Notes: generated by a model not told the origin, from the sequence alone. 64,000 bases of DNA from Marinicella pacifica (GCF_014636635.1 NZ_BMEO01000001.1:401737-465736); one strand, 5' to 3'; counted from the first letter of the stretch, positions 1 through 8,840 are shown. A program made the numbers and translations.

Positions 1-283
1 TTAAAAATGCTTTTAAATCAATGGCGGGTATGAGGTTGCTTCGAATATTTACCAGGCCCAGCACCCAGGTATCAATGCCCGGAATACGGATTAACTCCGG
101 CAAAATAACCACCTCATTAACATCATCCACTTCGGCCACCAGATGAAAATCACCAATTCTGAATCCAATGCCTGACCAGTCACCCCGATCGGCCTCATCA
201 CTGGTGGCACTCAATGCATGGGCCAGGCTTCGTTGCTCATATTGTAGCAACAACTCAAATGGTTTAATGATTTGCTTGGTCAT
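1..283 (-). CDS. pilI: PilI/CheW-like chemotaxis adaptor, partial (runs off the left edge)
   Basis: The minus-strand frame opens with ATG at 283 and stays open to base 1, giving about 94 residues of the N-terminal half of a CheW-domain protein. Visible parts include GFRIGDFHLVAEVDDV and IRIPGIDTWVLGLVNIR, the typical CheW beta-barrel start. It lies 5 bp downstream of pilG and in the same direction. In the Pil-Chp system the usual order is pilG-pilH-pilI-pilJ; here pilH seems absent between pilG and this gene. The product would couple the PilJ chemoreceptor to the ChpA kinase to control type IV pilus twitching. The domain class is clear; the PilI name rests on context. Confidence 0.75.
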   Translation of the reverse strand, partial: MTKQIIKPFELLLQYEQRSLAHALSATSDEADRGDWSGIGFRIGDFHLVAEVDDVNEVVILPELIRIPGIDTWVLGLVNIRSNLIPAIDLKAFL

Positions 284-288
284 GATGA

Positions 289-669
289 TTAATCCTGTTT
301 CACATGTTTTTCGATGGCGTCAATCAATTCTTCCTTGGTAAATGGTTTGGTCAAATATTCTTCGGCACCCACCACCCGGCCTTTAGCTTTATCAAATAAA
401 CCGTCTTTACTGGACAACATAATCACCGGCGTGGATTTATGTTCACTGTTCATTTTAATTAAGGCACAGGTTTTATAGCCATCAAGACGCGGCATCATAA
501 TATCCACAAAAATAATATCTGGATTTAAATCGGCAATTTGGGACAGGGCTTCATAACCATTATCAACACTAATGACGTCACAACCTTCTTTTTTTAAGAG
601 TGTTTCGGCGGTTCTGCGGATGGTTTTACTGTCGTCAATAACCATCACTTTAAGACCTTCTAAATTCAT
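289..669 (-). CDS. pilG: Twitching motility response regulator PilG
   Basis: A 126-residue single-domain receiver protein. The acidic pair D12-D13, the phospho-acceptor D56 in FVDIMMPRLDGY, S86 and K108 in LTKPF are all present. The N-terminal run LKVMVIDDSKTIRRTAETLL is very close to what I recall of Pseudomonas PilG. A good Shine-Dalgarno (GGAGAG) lies just before the ATG at 669. The gene is divergent from gshB, the same arrangement as PA0407/PA0408 in P. aeruginosa. It acts in the cytoplasm in the Pil-Chp phosphorelay that controls type IV pilus extension and cAMP. It probably forms an operon with the partial pilI after it. Confidence 0.92.
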   Translation of the reverse strand: MNLEGLKVMVIDDSKTIRRTAETLLKKEGCDVISVDNGYEALSQIADLNPDIIFVDIMMPRLDGYKTCALIKMNSEHKSTPVIMLSSKDGLFDKAKGRVVGAEEYLTKPFTKEELIDAIEKHVKQD

Positions 670-1017
670 ATTCTCTCCAAGCTCATTAGCAATATTATTC
701 GACGTTTAACATTTTACATTTATTATTAACTAAATCGTCTAAGTATGTCATTCTCAAGAAAATAACCGATTTAATTGACGATTACAAAACAATTTTCTCA
801 AAATACCCTTTTTATTCCTCATTTTTTACATGACAACCATGACAACGCAAAAAAAACGGTACACAGTGACAATAATTATGCCTGACGTTTACAATTCATC
901 ATGAATTTTCGCCATTGAACGGCATTATCCCTGATAAGATTTTATCGGGTGCGGTAAAATCTCGTCATTAGCATATTATAATTCGAGACAATTAACAATT
1001 TATTAACCGGATAAAAA
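670..1017. promoter_or_regulatory. Divergent intergenic region between pilG and gshB
   Basis: This 348-bp AT-rich gap must hold promoters for both directions. On the plus strand a TATAAT box is visible at 977-982, and a small hairpin (GATTTTA paired with TAAAATC) spans 938-961 upstream of it. No convincing -35 partner, operator or small ORF was recognised. Confidence 0.35.
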
Positions 1018-1956
1018 ATGAAAATAGCCTTCGTGATGGACCCCATTGAATCCATCAAACCGCACAAAGATTCAACATTTGCGATGCTACTGGCCGCCCA
1101 AAAACGCGGTCATCAAATAGACTATATCCGACCCGAGGATTTATACACCTCAGCCGGCTGCCCGGCCGCCCTGTGTCAAACCATAACCGTGACCGATCAA
1201 AGCCACGATTATTATTCCCTGGACACCGTCAAAACCAAACCCCTGACTGAGTTCGATTGCCTTGCCATGCGTAAGGACCCGCCCTTTGACATGGAATACA
1301 TCATGGACACTTATATACTTGAACTGGCCGAAAAACAAGGGGTGTTGGTGTTTAACAAATCACAGGCTTTGCGGGATGCTAACGAGAAATTTTTTACTGA
1401 ATTTTTTACCGATTTCACACCGGCTAATCGTATCAGCCGCAACCCTGAATTACTCCGACAAGCGGTTCATGATTTGGATGAGGTTATTATTAAACCCATG
1501 GACGGTATGGGCGGGCAATCCATTTTCAAAACTTCCAAAAATGATAAAAACCTCAACGTGATTTTGGAGACAGTGACACAAAACGGCACAAAAACCACAA
1601 TTGTGCAAAAATTCATTCCCGAAATCAGTGCCGGTGATAAACGTATTTTGCTGATTCAGGGTGAGCCCGTTCCCTATGCACTGGCCCGTATCCCTTCGTC
1701 ACACGATTTTCGTGGTAATTTAGCTAAAGGAGGTCGAGGAGCAGGTGTGGAACTAAGCCGGCGCGATTATGCCATCTGTGAAGCCGTGGGGCCGGTGTTA
1801 AAATCCATGGGTATCGTGTTCGCGGGGATTGATGTGATCGGTGATTACCTCACAGAAATCAATGTCACCAGTCCTACCTGCATCCGTGAACTTGATCAAA
1901 TCTACGGATTGGATATTGCAGGTGATCTGATCGACACCTTAGAAACCCTGTTATGA
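1018..1956 (+). CDS. gshB: Glutathione synthetase
   Basis: A 312-residue ATP-grasp enzyme joining gamma-glutamylcysteine and glycine, the second step of glutathione synthesis in the cytoplasm (E. coli GshB is about 316 aa). It starts with MKIAFVMDPIESIKPHKDST, has the glycine-rich ATP loop IIKPMDGMGGQSIF near residues 157-170 and the C-terminal NVTSPTCIREL near 282. The usual form of the last motif is NVTSPTGIRE, so a cysteine sits where glycine is normally found. The ATG at 1018 follows an A-rich leader without a strong ribosome site. It leads the operon and its stop overlaps the tonB-like gene by 4 bp. Confidence 0.95.
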   Translation: MKIAFVMDPIESIKPHKDSTFAMLLAAQKRGHQIDYIRPEDLYTSAGCPAALCQTITVTDQSHDYYSLDTVKTKPLTEFDCLAMRKDPPFDMEYIMDTYILELAEKQGVLVFNKSQALRDANEKFFTEFFTDFTPANRISRNPELLRQAVHDLDEVIIKPMDGMGGQSIFKTSKNDKNLNVILETVTQNGTKTTIVQKFIPEISAGDKRILLIQGEPVPYALARIPSSHDFRGNLAKGGRGAGVELSRRDYAICEAVGPVLKSMGIVFAGIDVIGDYLTEINVTSPTCIRELDQIYGLDIAGDLIDTLETLL

Positions 1957-2804
1957 ATGACCGTCGCATCACTGTCAAAGACAAAAATGTCATGACCTTT
2001 ACATTGGCGGTGTTGCTTTTGGCCATGGTTATTCTCGGGGTATCCTTTTCATTTCAATCGCGTTCGCCCCACGTGATTCATAGTATGGATGTCATTCTGA
2101 CCCAAAAAACCCACACGGATATTCCCGAAAAAGCCGATTATCTGTCTGCCAACAATCAGTTGGGAGGTGGTCAGACAGAGAATAAGAGCCGGCCGACTGA
2201 CATTGCAAGTGGCCCTGCAGTCAATCCAGAAGGCCTGTCAAAACAGCAGACAAACGCTCAGCAAAAAAGCACACAACAACAAGATACCGCTGTGATAACC
2301 CAGACAAACGCGGAACACAAGCGCGTCTCAGAAAAACAGCAACAACCGCGAAAACCGAGTCCGCAAGAACATCAAAACAATTTAAAACAACAGAAACTGG
2401 CGCAAATGAAAGAGGAAATTGCCCGAAAAATACAACGCTACGCCAAAAAACCCCGCACCAAATATGTTTCCAGCAGCACCAAAGCCTATGAATATGCGCC
2501 CTACATTAATAAATGGGTGAAAACCATTGAACGAACCGGCGATTTAAACTACCCTGAAAAGGCCAAAAAAAAATCATTCCAGGGTGAAGTGATGCTCACG
2601 GTGGGCATCAACAAAGACGGCTCATTGCATGAAATTAAAATCATAAAACCATCAAAATACCGATTTTTAAATGAAGCCGCCAAGCACATCGTGGAGTTGG
2701 CACAACCTTTTGAGCCACTTCCGGAAACTCAGGAACCGGTTGATATTTTATATATCACCCGCACATGGCAGTTTCTACCCGGTCATTTACTGAGACAAAA
2801 ATGA
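1953..2804 (+). CDS. tonB: TonB-family energy-transducing protein (TonB3-like)
   Basis: A 283-residue inner-membrane anchored periplasmic protein. One hydrophobic segment lies near residues 13-35, followed by a long Gln/Asn/Lys-rich linker (about 60-165) and a TonB C-terminal domain starting at YINKWVKTIERTGDLNYPE and including GEVMLTVGINKDGSLHEIKI. The ATG overlaps the gshB stop and the stop overlaps the yqgE ATG (ATGA at 2801), indicating translational coupling. In P. aeruginosa the gene at this position is tonB3, linked to twitching motility, which fits pilG next door. No exbBD genes are nearby. The family is certain; the TonB3 role is inferred from synteny. Confidence 0.85.
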   Translation: MNDRRITVKDKNVMTFTLAVLLLAMVILGVSFSFQSRSPHVIHSMDVILTQKTHTDIPEKADYLSANNQLGGGQTENKSRPTDIASGPAVNPEGLSKQQTNAQQKSTQQQDTAVITQTNAEHKRVSEKQQQPRKPSPQEHQNNLKQQKLAQMKEEIARKIQRYAKKPRTKYVSSSTKAYEYAPYINKWVKTIERTGDLNYPEKAKKKSFQGEVMLTVGINKDGSLHEIKIIKPSKYRFLNEAAKHIVELAQPFEPLPETQEPVDILYITRTWQFLPGHLLRQK

Positions 2805-3346
2805 ATTTAACCAATCAATTTTTAATCGCCCAACCCCATATGCCGGATGAACGGTTTTCAGAGGCCGTGATTTTGATTTGCGAACACAATGAACACGGGG
2901 CCATGGGCATCCGTGTGAATCGCATGAGTGACATTGATTTTGAAGAGGTTTTGATTGGACTGAATATTGAAAAAAACCGGGCGGTCAATAATCAGCCGGT
3001 TTTTGACGGCGGCCCGGTGAATGCCGAATGCGGTTTTATTTTGCATCGGGGCGAAAAACAATTTGACAGCTCTTTACAACTCACCCCTTCTCTGGCCTTG
3101 ACCACCTCAAAAGACATTATTCAGGCCATCGCCGAAAATAACCTTAAGGGTGAGTGGCTGATGACACTTGGCTGCGCCACCTGGGATGCCGGGCAGCTGG
3201 AGGAGGAAATCACCAACAATGATTGGCTCTCGGGACCGGTGGATGAGAATCTGGTGTTTGACCTGAGTGAAAACAAATGGTCAAAGGCCTTGGCCTTACT
3301 GGGCATCAAGCCCCACCAGCTGGTAGATACAGGCGGCCATGCCTAA
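2801..3346 (+). CDS. yqgE: YqgE/AlgH family protein (DUF179)
   Basis: The ATG at 2801, inside the tonB-like stop (ATGA), gives 181 residues beginning MNLTNQFLIAQPHMPDERF, the classic YqgE start. An upstream in-frame ATG at 2765 would add 12 residues unlike the family and is rejected. Family hallmarks include the HGAMGIRVNR segment and GWA-like GCATWDAGQLEEEI near residues 140-155. The biochemical role of YqgE/AlgH is poorly defined. It precedes ruvX in very many proteobacteria, as here, with an 8-bp overlap. Confidence 0.93.
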   Translation: MNLTNQFLIAQPHMPDERFSEAVILICEHNEHGAMGIRVNRMSDIDFEEVLIGLNIEKNRAVNNQPVFDGGPVNAECGFILHRGEKQFDSSLQLTPSLALTTSKDIIQAIAENNLKGEWLMTLGCATWDAGQLEEEITNNDWLSGPVDENLVFDLSENKWSKALALLGIKPHQLVDTGGHA

Positions 3347-3761
3347 GACCGTGCTGGGTATTGACTACGGCCACAAACGCATCGGCCTGGCTGTTGGTCA
3401 AACCCTGACTGCCACCGCCAACCCCTTAAAAGTGATTGGCAATAACAAAGATACCTTAAACCAGATACAACAAGTGGTGCATGAATGGCACATTGATTTA
3501 ATCGTTTTGGGTTTTCCTTTAACCATGGATGGTGAAGAACAACTCATTACCCGACAGGTCAAAAACTTTGCCAATAAACTTCGCCACCAAACCCAACGAC
3601 CTGTTGCATTGAGCGATGAACGCTTAAGCTCCTATGAAGCGGAACGCAGTTTCCAACAACAACGCGCCCAAAACACCCGCAAGGCCAAGCATAAAAACAT
3701 TTTAGATGCCCAGGCTGCGGCCATCATTTTACAATCCTGGTTTGATCAGCAAACATCATGA
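3339..3761 (+). CDS. ruvX: Putative pre-16S rRNA nuclease YqgF / RuvX
   Basis: A 140-residue RNase H-fold protein. GIDYGHKRIGLAVG carries the first catalytic Asp (D9), LIVLGFPLTMDG is the central strand with its family motif, and LDAQAAAIILQSW near the end holds the last Asp. YqgF in E. coli takes part in 16S rRNA 5' end maturation. The length matches the family (about 138 aa). It overlaps yqgE by 8 bp and pyrB by 4 bp, so it is co-translated in this operon. Confidence 0.94.
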   Translation: MPKTVLGIDYGHKRIGLAVGQTLTATANPLKVIGNNKDTLNQIQQVVHEWHIDLIVLGFPLTMDGEEQLITRQVKNFANKLRHQTQRPVALSDERLSSYEAERSFQQQRAQNTRKAKHKNILDAQAAAIILQSWFDQQTS

Positions 3762-4654
3762 AACATTTACTGGACATTAAAGACCTGAGCAAAACCGACC
3801 TGAAACAACTGTTTGAACGGGCCGACAAGCTCAAAGCATTAACTTCAACAGAACGTATTCAACGCTTAACCGGACGTCAGGTGGTGTGTTTATTTTATGA
3901 AAATTCCACGCGCACGCTACTGTCTTTTCAGTTGGCCGCTGATGCGCTGGGGGCGTCTGTATTCAACTTACCCTTACAGCATTCATCGGCCCAGAAAGGT
4001 GAAAGTTTTACCGACACCATCCAAACCATTGCTGCCATGGCCCCGGATGCGCTGGTAATGAGACACCCCAAAGACCATGTCCACAGGGACATCGTGGATT
4101 TATTGCCCGAAAACGTACACCTGATTAACGCCGGCGATGGCCAGAACCAACACCCCACCCAGGCTTTATTGGATCTTTACACCATCGGTCAGCACAAAAG
4201 CCGTTTTGAGGGGCTCAAAGTGGTCATTATCGGCGACATTAAACACTCACGTGTGGCCAAATCATTGATTGACGGCCTGACCACGCTGGGCACATCAAAC
4301 ATCCATGTGTATGGTCCTGATCATTTAATCCCTGAGCCATATACCCCTTTAAAAGCACCGGATATGCGTGCTGCTTTAGATCAGACAGACGTGGTGGTAA
4401 TGCTGCGCATCCAGAAAGAACGTTTTGAACAACATGAATCGCTGCATATCGACCGCTGGTTTGCTCAATATGGTCTTGATCAGGAAAAACTTTCCCTTGC
4501 CCAAAAAGATGCCATTGTGATGCATCCGGGTCCTTTAAACCGCGGCATAGAAATCAGCTCTGCGGTGGCTGATGGCCCTCAATCGGTGATTCTGCAACAA
4601 GTCCGTAACGGCGTCTTGATGCGCCAGGCGGTTTTGGACTGCTTACTGTCTTAA
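3758..4654 (+). CDS. pyrB: Aspartate carbamoyltransferase catalytic chain
   Basis: A 298-residue enzyme of de novo pyrimidine synthesis that condenses carbamoyl phosphate with aspartate. The carbamoyl-phosphate site STRT is at residues 50-53 in FYENSTRTLLSFQLAA, HPTQALLDLY is near 131-140, and HPGPLNRG lies near the C terminus. In Pseudomonas the same operon carries pyrR before pyrB and an inactive pyrC-like gene after it; neither is present here, and no pyrI regulatory chain is seen. It is slightly shorter than the usual 305-335 residues. The next gene is convergent and overlaps its last 12 bp. Confidence 0.94.
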   Translation: MKHLLDIKDLSKTDLKQLFERADKLKALTSTERIQRLTGRQVVCLFYENSTRTLLSFQLAADALGASVFNLPLQHSSAQKGESFTDTIQTIAAMAPDALVMRHPKDHVHRDIVDLLPENVHLINAGDGQNQHPTQALLDLYTIGQHKSRFEGLKVVIIGDIKHSRVAKSLIDGLTTLGTSNIHVYGPDHLIPEPYTPLKAPDMRAALDQTDVVVMLRIQKERFEQHESLHIDRWFAQYGLDQEKLSLAQKDAIVMHPGPLNRGIEISSAVADGPQSVILQQVRNGVLMRQAVLDCLLS

Positions 4655-5251
4655 TGCCCGTAACTGACGGTCATGCCAATGCGAAAACAGTCCCAAAGCC
4701 AATACCGCCCCAATCAAAGCCAGAAACATATCCGACTGGGTATCCCAAACATAACCTTGTGTTCCCAAAAATGACTCACTGGCCTCATCACTCAGCAAAG
4801 CCACCCACCACTCAATCAATTCATAAAACGCCGAAAATCCCAGACAAAAACTGACAATAAAAAAGTTCATCCAGGCGCGTGAATTAAACACATTAAAACG
4901 AACCACCAACTCCCGACACAATATCGCCGGCATCAGACCCTGAAAAAAATGACCCAGCTTATCGTAGTTATTGCGCTCCGGCCAAATAAACTGCATAAAA
5001 CCGTCAAAATAAGGCACCCTGGCATAGGTGTAATGTGCCCCAACCACCAACACAATGGCATGTAAAAATATCAACACATACAGCAATCCGGTTAAACGGA
5101 ATCTCCGGAACGTTAGCAATAAAATGACAGCCCCTAAAATCGCCGGTAACGCTTCCAATGCCCAGGTCGCCAGATCATACGGCTGATAAGCCGACCACCC
5201 CAAAACCAGCAGGAACACCGCCAGTAAAAACCACAAAAACTGAACTGTCAT
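4643..5251 (-). CDS. DUF2238 integral membrane protein (YjdF-like)
   Basis: About 202 residues from the ATG at 5251 (an upstream ATG at 5284 would extend into the adjacent repeat element). It shows five to six hydrophobic segments and the motifs LGHFFQGLMPAI, FYELIEWW and GTQGYVWDTQSDM, which mark the DUF2238/YjdF family of inner-membrane proteins of unknown function. It converges with pyrB, overlapping by 12 bp. The MITE begins only 21 bp upstream of the chosen start, so its promoter may lie within or beyond the element. Confidence 0.82.
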   Translation of the reverse strand: MTVQFLWFLLAVFLLVLGWSAYQPYDLATWALEALPAILGAVILLLTFRRFRLTGLLYVLIFLHAIVLVVGAHYTYARVPYFDGFMQFIWPERNNYDKLGHFFQGLMPAILCRELVVRFNVFNSRAWMNFFIVSFCLGFSAFYELIEWWVALLSDEASESFLGTQGYVWDTQSDMFLALIGAVLALGLFSHWHDRQLRALRQ

Positions 5252-5271
5252 TATAACCGCCTCACTTAAAT

Positions 5272-5431
5272 GAGACCTCTGCATAAGTCTGGATCTTTGG
5301 AAAAAAGAATTGAAAAGCTAAAGTTCAAGGCAGGAAACGCGAGTAATAGCAGGGCTATTGATTAGTTTTCTAACGCAGAAATTTAGCTTTTCAAACTTTT
5401 TAACATGATTCACGACTTATGCAGAGGTCTC
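5272..5431. mobile_element. 160-bp MITE with 18-bp perfect terminal inverted repeats
   Basis: The ends GAGACCTCTGCATAAGTC (5272-5289) and its exact reverse complement (5414-5431) bound a 160-bp ORF-free element. A 5-bp direct repeat TAAAT flanks it on both sides (5267-5271 and 5432-5436), as a target duplication would. Inside, TGAAAAGCTAAA pairs with TTTAGCTTTTCA, and a smaller hairpin lies at the centre. The GAGACCTCTGCA end resembles termini I associate with IS5-family elements; that link is from memory. No transposase is encoded here. Confidence 0.8.
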
Positions 5432-5528
5432 TAAATGTTATTACCCTTGTCTTTGACTCCCTGACTAAATTTTATTTGCCAAACCGACCCAAAAATTCTA
5501 CCATAAACTTTTTAATCTAAAAATCACC

Positions 5529-6455
5529 ATGACAACAGGCAGCCACGCAGCAGAGAACGATTCACGCAATCAGGATGTCCTTATTTATATTAACGGCGAA
5601 ATGGTGCCCAGAAAGGATGCCAAAATCTCCGTATTCGACAGCGGTTTTATTATGGGTGACGGCATTTGGGAAAGTGCCCGTTTGCATGAAGGTGTACTGG
5701 TGTTTATTGATGACCATTTAAAGCGCTTGTTTAAAGGGGCTAAAGCGCTGGCCATGGATCTCGAGTACAGTGCCGATGATTTTAAACGTATGCTGTACCA
5801 AACGGTGGAAGCCAACGACATGCATGATGACGTGCATTTACGTTTAATGGTGACCCGCGGCATAAAAACCACACCCTATCAGTCACCGGCGGCCACCGAG
5901 CCCGGTACCACCGTGGTGATTATTCCGGAGTACAAAACACCCTCATCACGCAAAAAAAACCAGGGCGTCAAATTATTCACCGCCCATGTTCGACGCGGTT
6001 ATCCGGACATCCAGGACCATAAAATTAATTCACACTCGAAACACAATTGCATTCAGGCTTGTATTCAGGCCATTGAAGCCGGGGCCGATGAGGCTCTCAT
6101 GCTGGATCCGCATGGTTTTGTCGCCACCTGTAATTCCACCCATTTTTTTATCGTGGTGGACGGTGAAGTGTGGACGTCCACTGGTGATTTTTGCCTCGGC
6201 GGCATTACCCGGGGCAAAATAATTGATTTATGCAGCCAGTTAAACATCCCGGTACATCAGAAAAACTTTTCTTTATTTGATGTCTACAGTGCCGATGAGG
6301 TCTTTATCACCGGCACCTTTGCCGGCGTCACACCGGTCGTATCCGTGGATGGCCGTAACATTGGTGAACCCGATCACTATGCCGTGATGAAAAAACTCCA
6401 AACCGGCTATCAGGCTTTGATTTACGAACAAGTCAGACAACACAGAAAATCATGA
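5529..6455 (+). CDS. Aminotransferase class IV (branched-chain/D-amino acid aminotransferase-like)
   Basis: A 308-residue fold-type IV PLP enzyme. INGEMVPRKDAKISVFDSGF and GDGIWESARLHEG are the family start, the candidate PLP-binding lysine is K165 in DHKINSHSKHN, and GADEALMLDPHGFVATCNST with ITGTFAGVTPVVSVDGR forms the C-terminal half. The Asn/His-rich surroundings of the lysine differ from ordinary IlvE, so it need not be a branched-chain enzyme. Its stop overlaps the ATG of the sulfotransferase-like gene by 4 bp, suggesting a two-step pathway or coupled expression. The substrate cannot be read from the sequence. Confidence 0.85.
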   Translation: MTTGSHAAENDSRNQDVLIYINGEMVPRKDAKISVFDSGFIMGDGIWESARLHEGVLVFIDDHLKRLFKGAKALAMDLEYSADDFKRMLYQTVEANDMHDDVHLRLMVTRGIKTTPYQSPAATEPGTTVVIIPEYKTPSSRKKNQGVKLFTAHVRRGYPDIQDHKINSHSKHNCIQACIQAIEAGADEALMLDPHGFVATCNSTHFFIVVDGEVWTSTGDFCLGGITRGKIIDLCSQLNIPVHQKNFSLFDVYSADEVFITGTFAGVTPVVSVDGRNIGEPDHYAVMKKLQTGYQALIYEQVRQHRKS

Positions 6456-7183
6456 GTCTAACGCGCATTGCCATGTGGTCAGGACCACGTAACATCTCAA
6501 CTGCCATGATGCGCGCCTGGGAAAATCGCGCCGACACCGTGGTCATTGACGAACCTTTTTATGGCCCATTTTTAGCCCATAGTGGTGAAAATCACCCGAT
6601 GAAAGAAGCGGTTATAAAACATCAAGGCCGGGAATATGCGCCTGTTTTAGACACATTATTGGCGTCACAAGCCGATGCAGTCGATATTTTCTATCAAAAA
6701 CACATGGCACATCATATGCTTGATATGACGTTTGTGAACGATTATCTGATTAAACCCTTTCGCCATGCTTTTCTTATCCGCGATCCGAAAGACGTGGTCC
6801 GTTCTTATGTACGTAAATACCCAAACATAACGGCCGAAGCCCTGGGCTATGGTCGCCAGGTTAAGATATTTAACAAAGTTCAGCAATACCTGAACCAAAA
6901 CCCGCCGGTGATTGAATCTGTGGATGTATTAAACCGGCCGAAAGATACCTTAGAAAAATTATGTATCGCACTGGGGGTTCCATTTGATGATGCCATGCTA
7001 AGCTGGCCAACCGGCTATCGCGATTCAGACGGCATCTGGGCCAGTCATTGGTATAACCGGGTGATTGAATCCACCGGTTTTAAACCTTACCGAAAAAAAG
7101 ACACACCACTGACCAAACGCGAAGCCGAAGTGGCAGCGGCTTGTCAGGCTGATTATGAATTTTTAAAAGAATGTAAGCTTTAA
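6452..7183 (+). CDS. Sulfotransferase-like P-loop protein
   Basis: A 243-residue cytoplasmic protein. The N-terminal IAMWSGPRNISTAMMRAWEN is the 5'-phosphosulfate loop region of the sulfotransferase family, and FLIRDPKDVVRSYVRKYP near residues 108-125 matches the 3'-phosphate binding segment. Homologues are often annotated as branched-chain aminotransferase-like proteins because they travel beside class IV aminotransferases, exactly as here (ATGA overlap). The acceptor substrate is unknown. A PAPS-dependent reaction is inferred from the family only. Confidence 0.78.
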   Translation: MSLTRIAMWSGPRNISTAMMRAWENRADTVVIDEPFYGPFLAHSGENHPMKEAVIKHQGREYAPVLDTLLASQADAVDIFYQKHMAHHMLDMTFVNDYLIKPFRHAFLIRDPKDVVRSYVRKYPNITAEALGYGRQVKIFNKVQQYLNQNPPVIESVDVLNRPKDTLEKLCIALGVPFDDAMLSWPTGYRDSDGIWASHWYNRVIESTGFKPYRKKDTPLTKREAEVAAACQADYEFLKECKL

Positions 7184-7197
7184 CCCGAATACTCAGG

Positions 7198-7863
7198 TTA
7201 ATCTTCCACTTCCAGTGAAATATTAGAAATATCAACTTCCGGTTCTTTGTGCTTAACCTTTTTAACAATCGGCTCATCGGAATCGTCCAATTCAATGCCA
7301 TCCACCGGTATATCCGGTGTCTCCACTGGTTTGGCGTCCACCATAATGGCACCCACCTCAGCTGTGGACAATTCATCAATATTTATGTCAGGCACTTCAA
7401 CTTCCTTTGGCTCAACAATCGGTTTTTCCGCATTTTCATAAATCCGAATATGATCAATGTTTACTTCGGGCGGTTCGACACCCGCTTTGTCTTCCAGGCG
7501 ATCAAAATCAAGTGACAATTTAATATGAGACGTTTCTATGTGGGTTTCCGGCGGTTGTATCGGTCGCAGAATAACCACCCCCGGTTCACTGAGTTCCCAT
7601 TCTTTTTGTTTTTGATTGGCCGACTCAACTTCGTTTTTGACTAAACTGACCCGAATACCGGCCTTTTTCAGGACACTTCGAAAGTGACTGGCTTTATCCA
7701 TAGGCAGGGATTTTTTTAACACACGGGTTTTGCCATCGAAAAAGACCGCCGCCTTTTCAGCCGGCATCTTAAACAACCTGGCAAAGTTGGCACGTGCCTG
7801 GTCTGCATCAACGCCGCGCACCTTTTTGCCTTTAAAAACCACTTTAAATGTCTGATTGTCCAT
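7198..7863 (-). CDS. Hypothetical protein with acidic Val/Asp/Ile-rich C-terminal half
   Basis: From ATG 7863 the product has 221 residues starting [20 protein letters not shown]. The longer frame to 7941 has a non-family start and would overlap the acyltransferase by 98 bp. Residues 1-65 form a compact basic domain (MPAEKAAVFFDGKTRVLKK). The rest is acidic and low-complexity, with repeated short motifs such as VNIDHIRI, VPDINIDEL and VDISNISLEV. It overlaps the end of the upstream acyltransferase gene by 20 bp. I do not recognise a characterised family. Confidence 0.65.
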   Translation of the reverse strand: MDNQTFKVVFKGKKVRGVDADQARANFARLFKMPAEKAAVFFDGKTRVLKKSLPMDKASHFRSVLKKAGIRVSLVKNEVESANQKQKEWELSEPGVVILRPIQPPETHIETSHIKLSLDFDRLEDKAGVEPPEVNIDHIRIYENAEKPIVEPKEVEVPDINIDELSTAEVGAIMVDAKPVETPDIPVDGIELDDSDEPIVKKVKHKEPEVDISNISLEVED

Positions 7864-8731
7864 AAAAATCACCCAAGTTACTGTCTTGTTTATACCACAT
7901 TTGCTCAAGCCAGTTAAACAGTTCTTGTTTGAATTTAGCATCCGTCATGTAATTTTTCTGTAAAAGCGAGGCAGGAATCGCTATTTTCTCCACTTTAATA
8001 CGAACTTTTTCAAAATCGCCCGATAAATACTGCCACATGGTTGGCGGTTTCGGCTTATAGGCCAGCGTCACCAGTAATAAAGTTTGCATTTTTTCACCCA
8101 AAGCACCCAACACAAAACCCACTCCACCGGCTTTGGGCTTCAGCAAGTAGCGGTAAGGAGAATTCTGTTTGTCATGTTTAGTCGGCGTAAAACGCGTGCC
8201 TTCCACAAAATTAATCACTGAAGTGGGAAAATGTCTGAACTGCTCACAGGATTTTCGCGTGGCTTCCATGTCCTTGCCTTTAAGGTGTGGTTTTTTCGCC
8301 AGTGTCTCCCGGCTGTAACGTTTCATAAAGGGAAAATCCAGCGCCCACCAGGCCAGACCTAAAAAAGGCACCCAGATCAGTTCTTGTTTTAAAAAGAATT
8401 TTAAAAATGGAATGCGGCGGTTAAACACCGCCTGCAAAACCGGTATGTCGGTGACGCTTTGATGATTCGCCACCACCAGATACCAGTCGTCTCGACTGAG
8501 TTCGGGCAAAGCTGCTGTTTCTATTTTTGAACCATGAATGCACCGAAAACTCAGGCTGTTGATGGCAACCCAAGTTTCTGCAATCAACACCAGGATTTTT
8601 GAAAATAACACCCGCAAGACCCGAATCGGAATCAACAGTTTTAACAATGCAACCAACATCAGAATCGTGACCATCACCAGCGTGTTGATAAGTAAAATAA
8701 GTGCCGATAAAACACCTTTAATAAATTTCAT
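7844..8731 (-). CDS. 1-acylglycerol-3-phosphate acyltransferase-like protein (PlsC family, YihG-like)
   Basis: A 295-residue membrane-associated acyltransferase. The N terminus holds one or two hydrophobic segments (residues 1-45). The catalytic NHQSVTD (HX4D) motif is near 88-94, and [10 protein letters not shown] is the EGTR-like acyl-acceptor motif near 173-182. [12 protein letters not shown] provides the third motif. This pattern matches the YihG subgroup of PlsC-like enzymes, which act on phospholipid acyl chains at the inner membrane. It leads a two-gene minus-strand unit with the hypothetical protein after it and is divergent from metK. Confidence 0.85.
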   Translation of the reverse strand: MKFIKGVLSALILLINTLVMVTILMLVALLKLLIPIRVLRVLFSKILVLIAETWVAINSLSFRCIHGSKIETAALPELSRDDWYLVVANHQSVTDIPVLQAVFNRRIPFLKFFLKQELIWVPFLGLAWWALDFPFMKRYSRETLAKKPHLKGKDMEATRKSCEQFRHFPTSVINFVEGTRFTPTKHDKQNSPYRYLLKPKAGGVGFVLGALGEKMQTLLLVTLAYKPKPPTMWQYLSGDFEKVRIKVEKIAIPASLLQKNYMTDAKFKQELFNWLEQMWYKQDSNLGDFYGQSDI

Positions 8732-8840
8732 AGAGCCCTTAATAAGTACAAATCCAATAAATCAAAATATAGGCGACATCTAATTTTGCAAGTCAATCAC
8801 GGCTTATGGGTATTAATTTACACTTTATTGTCTTTTAAAC

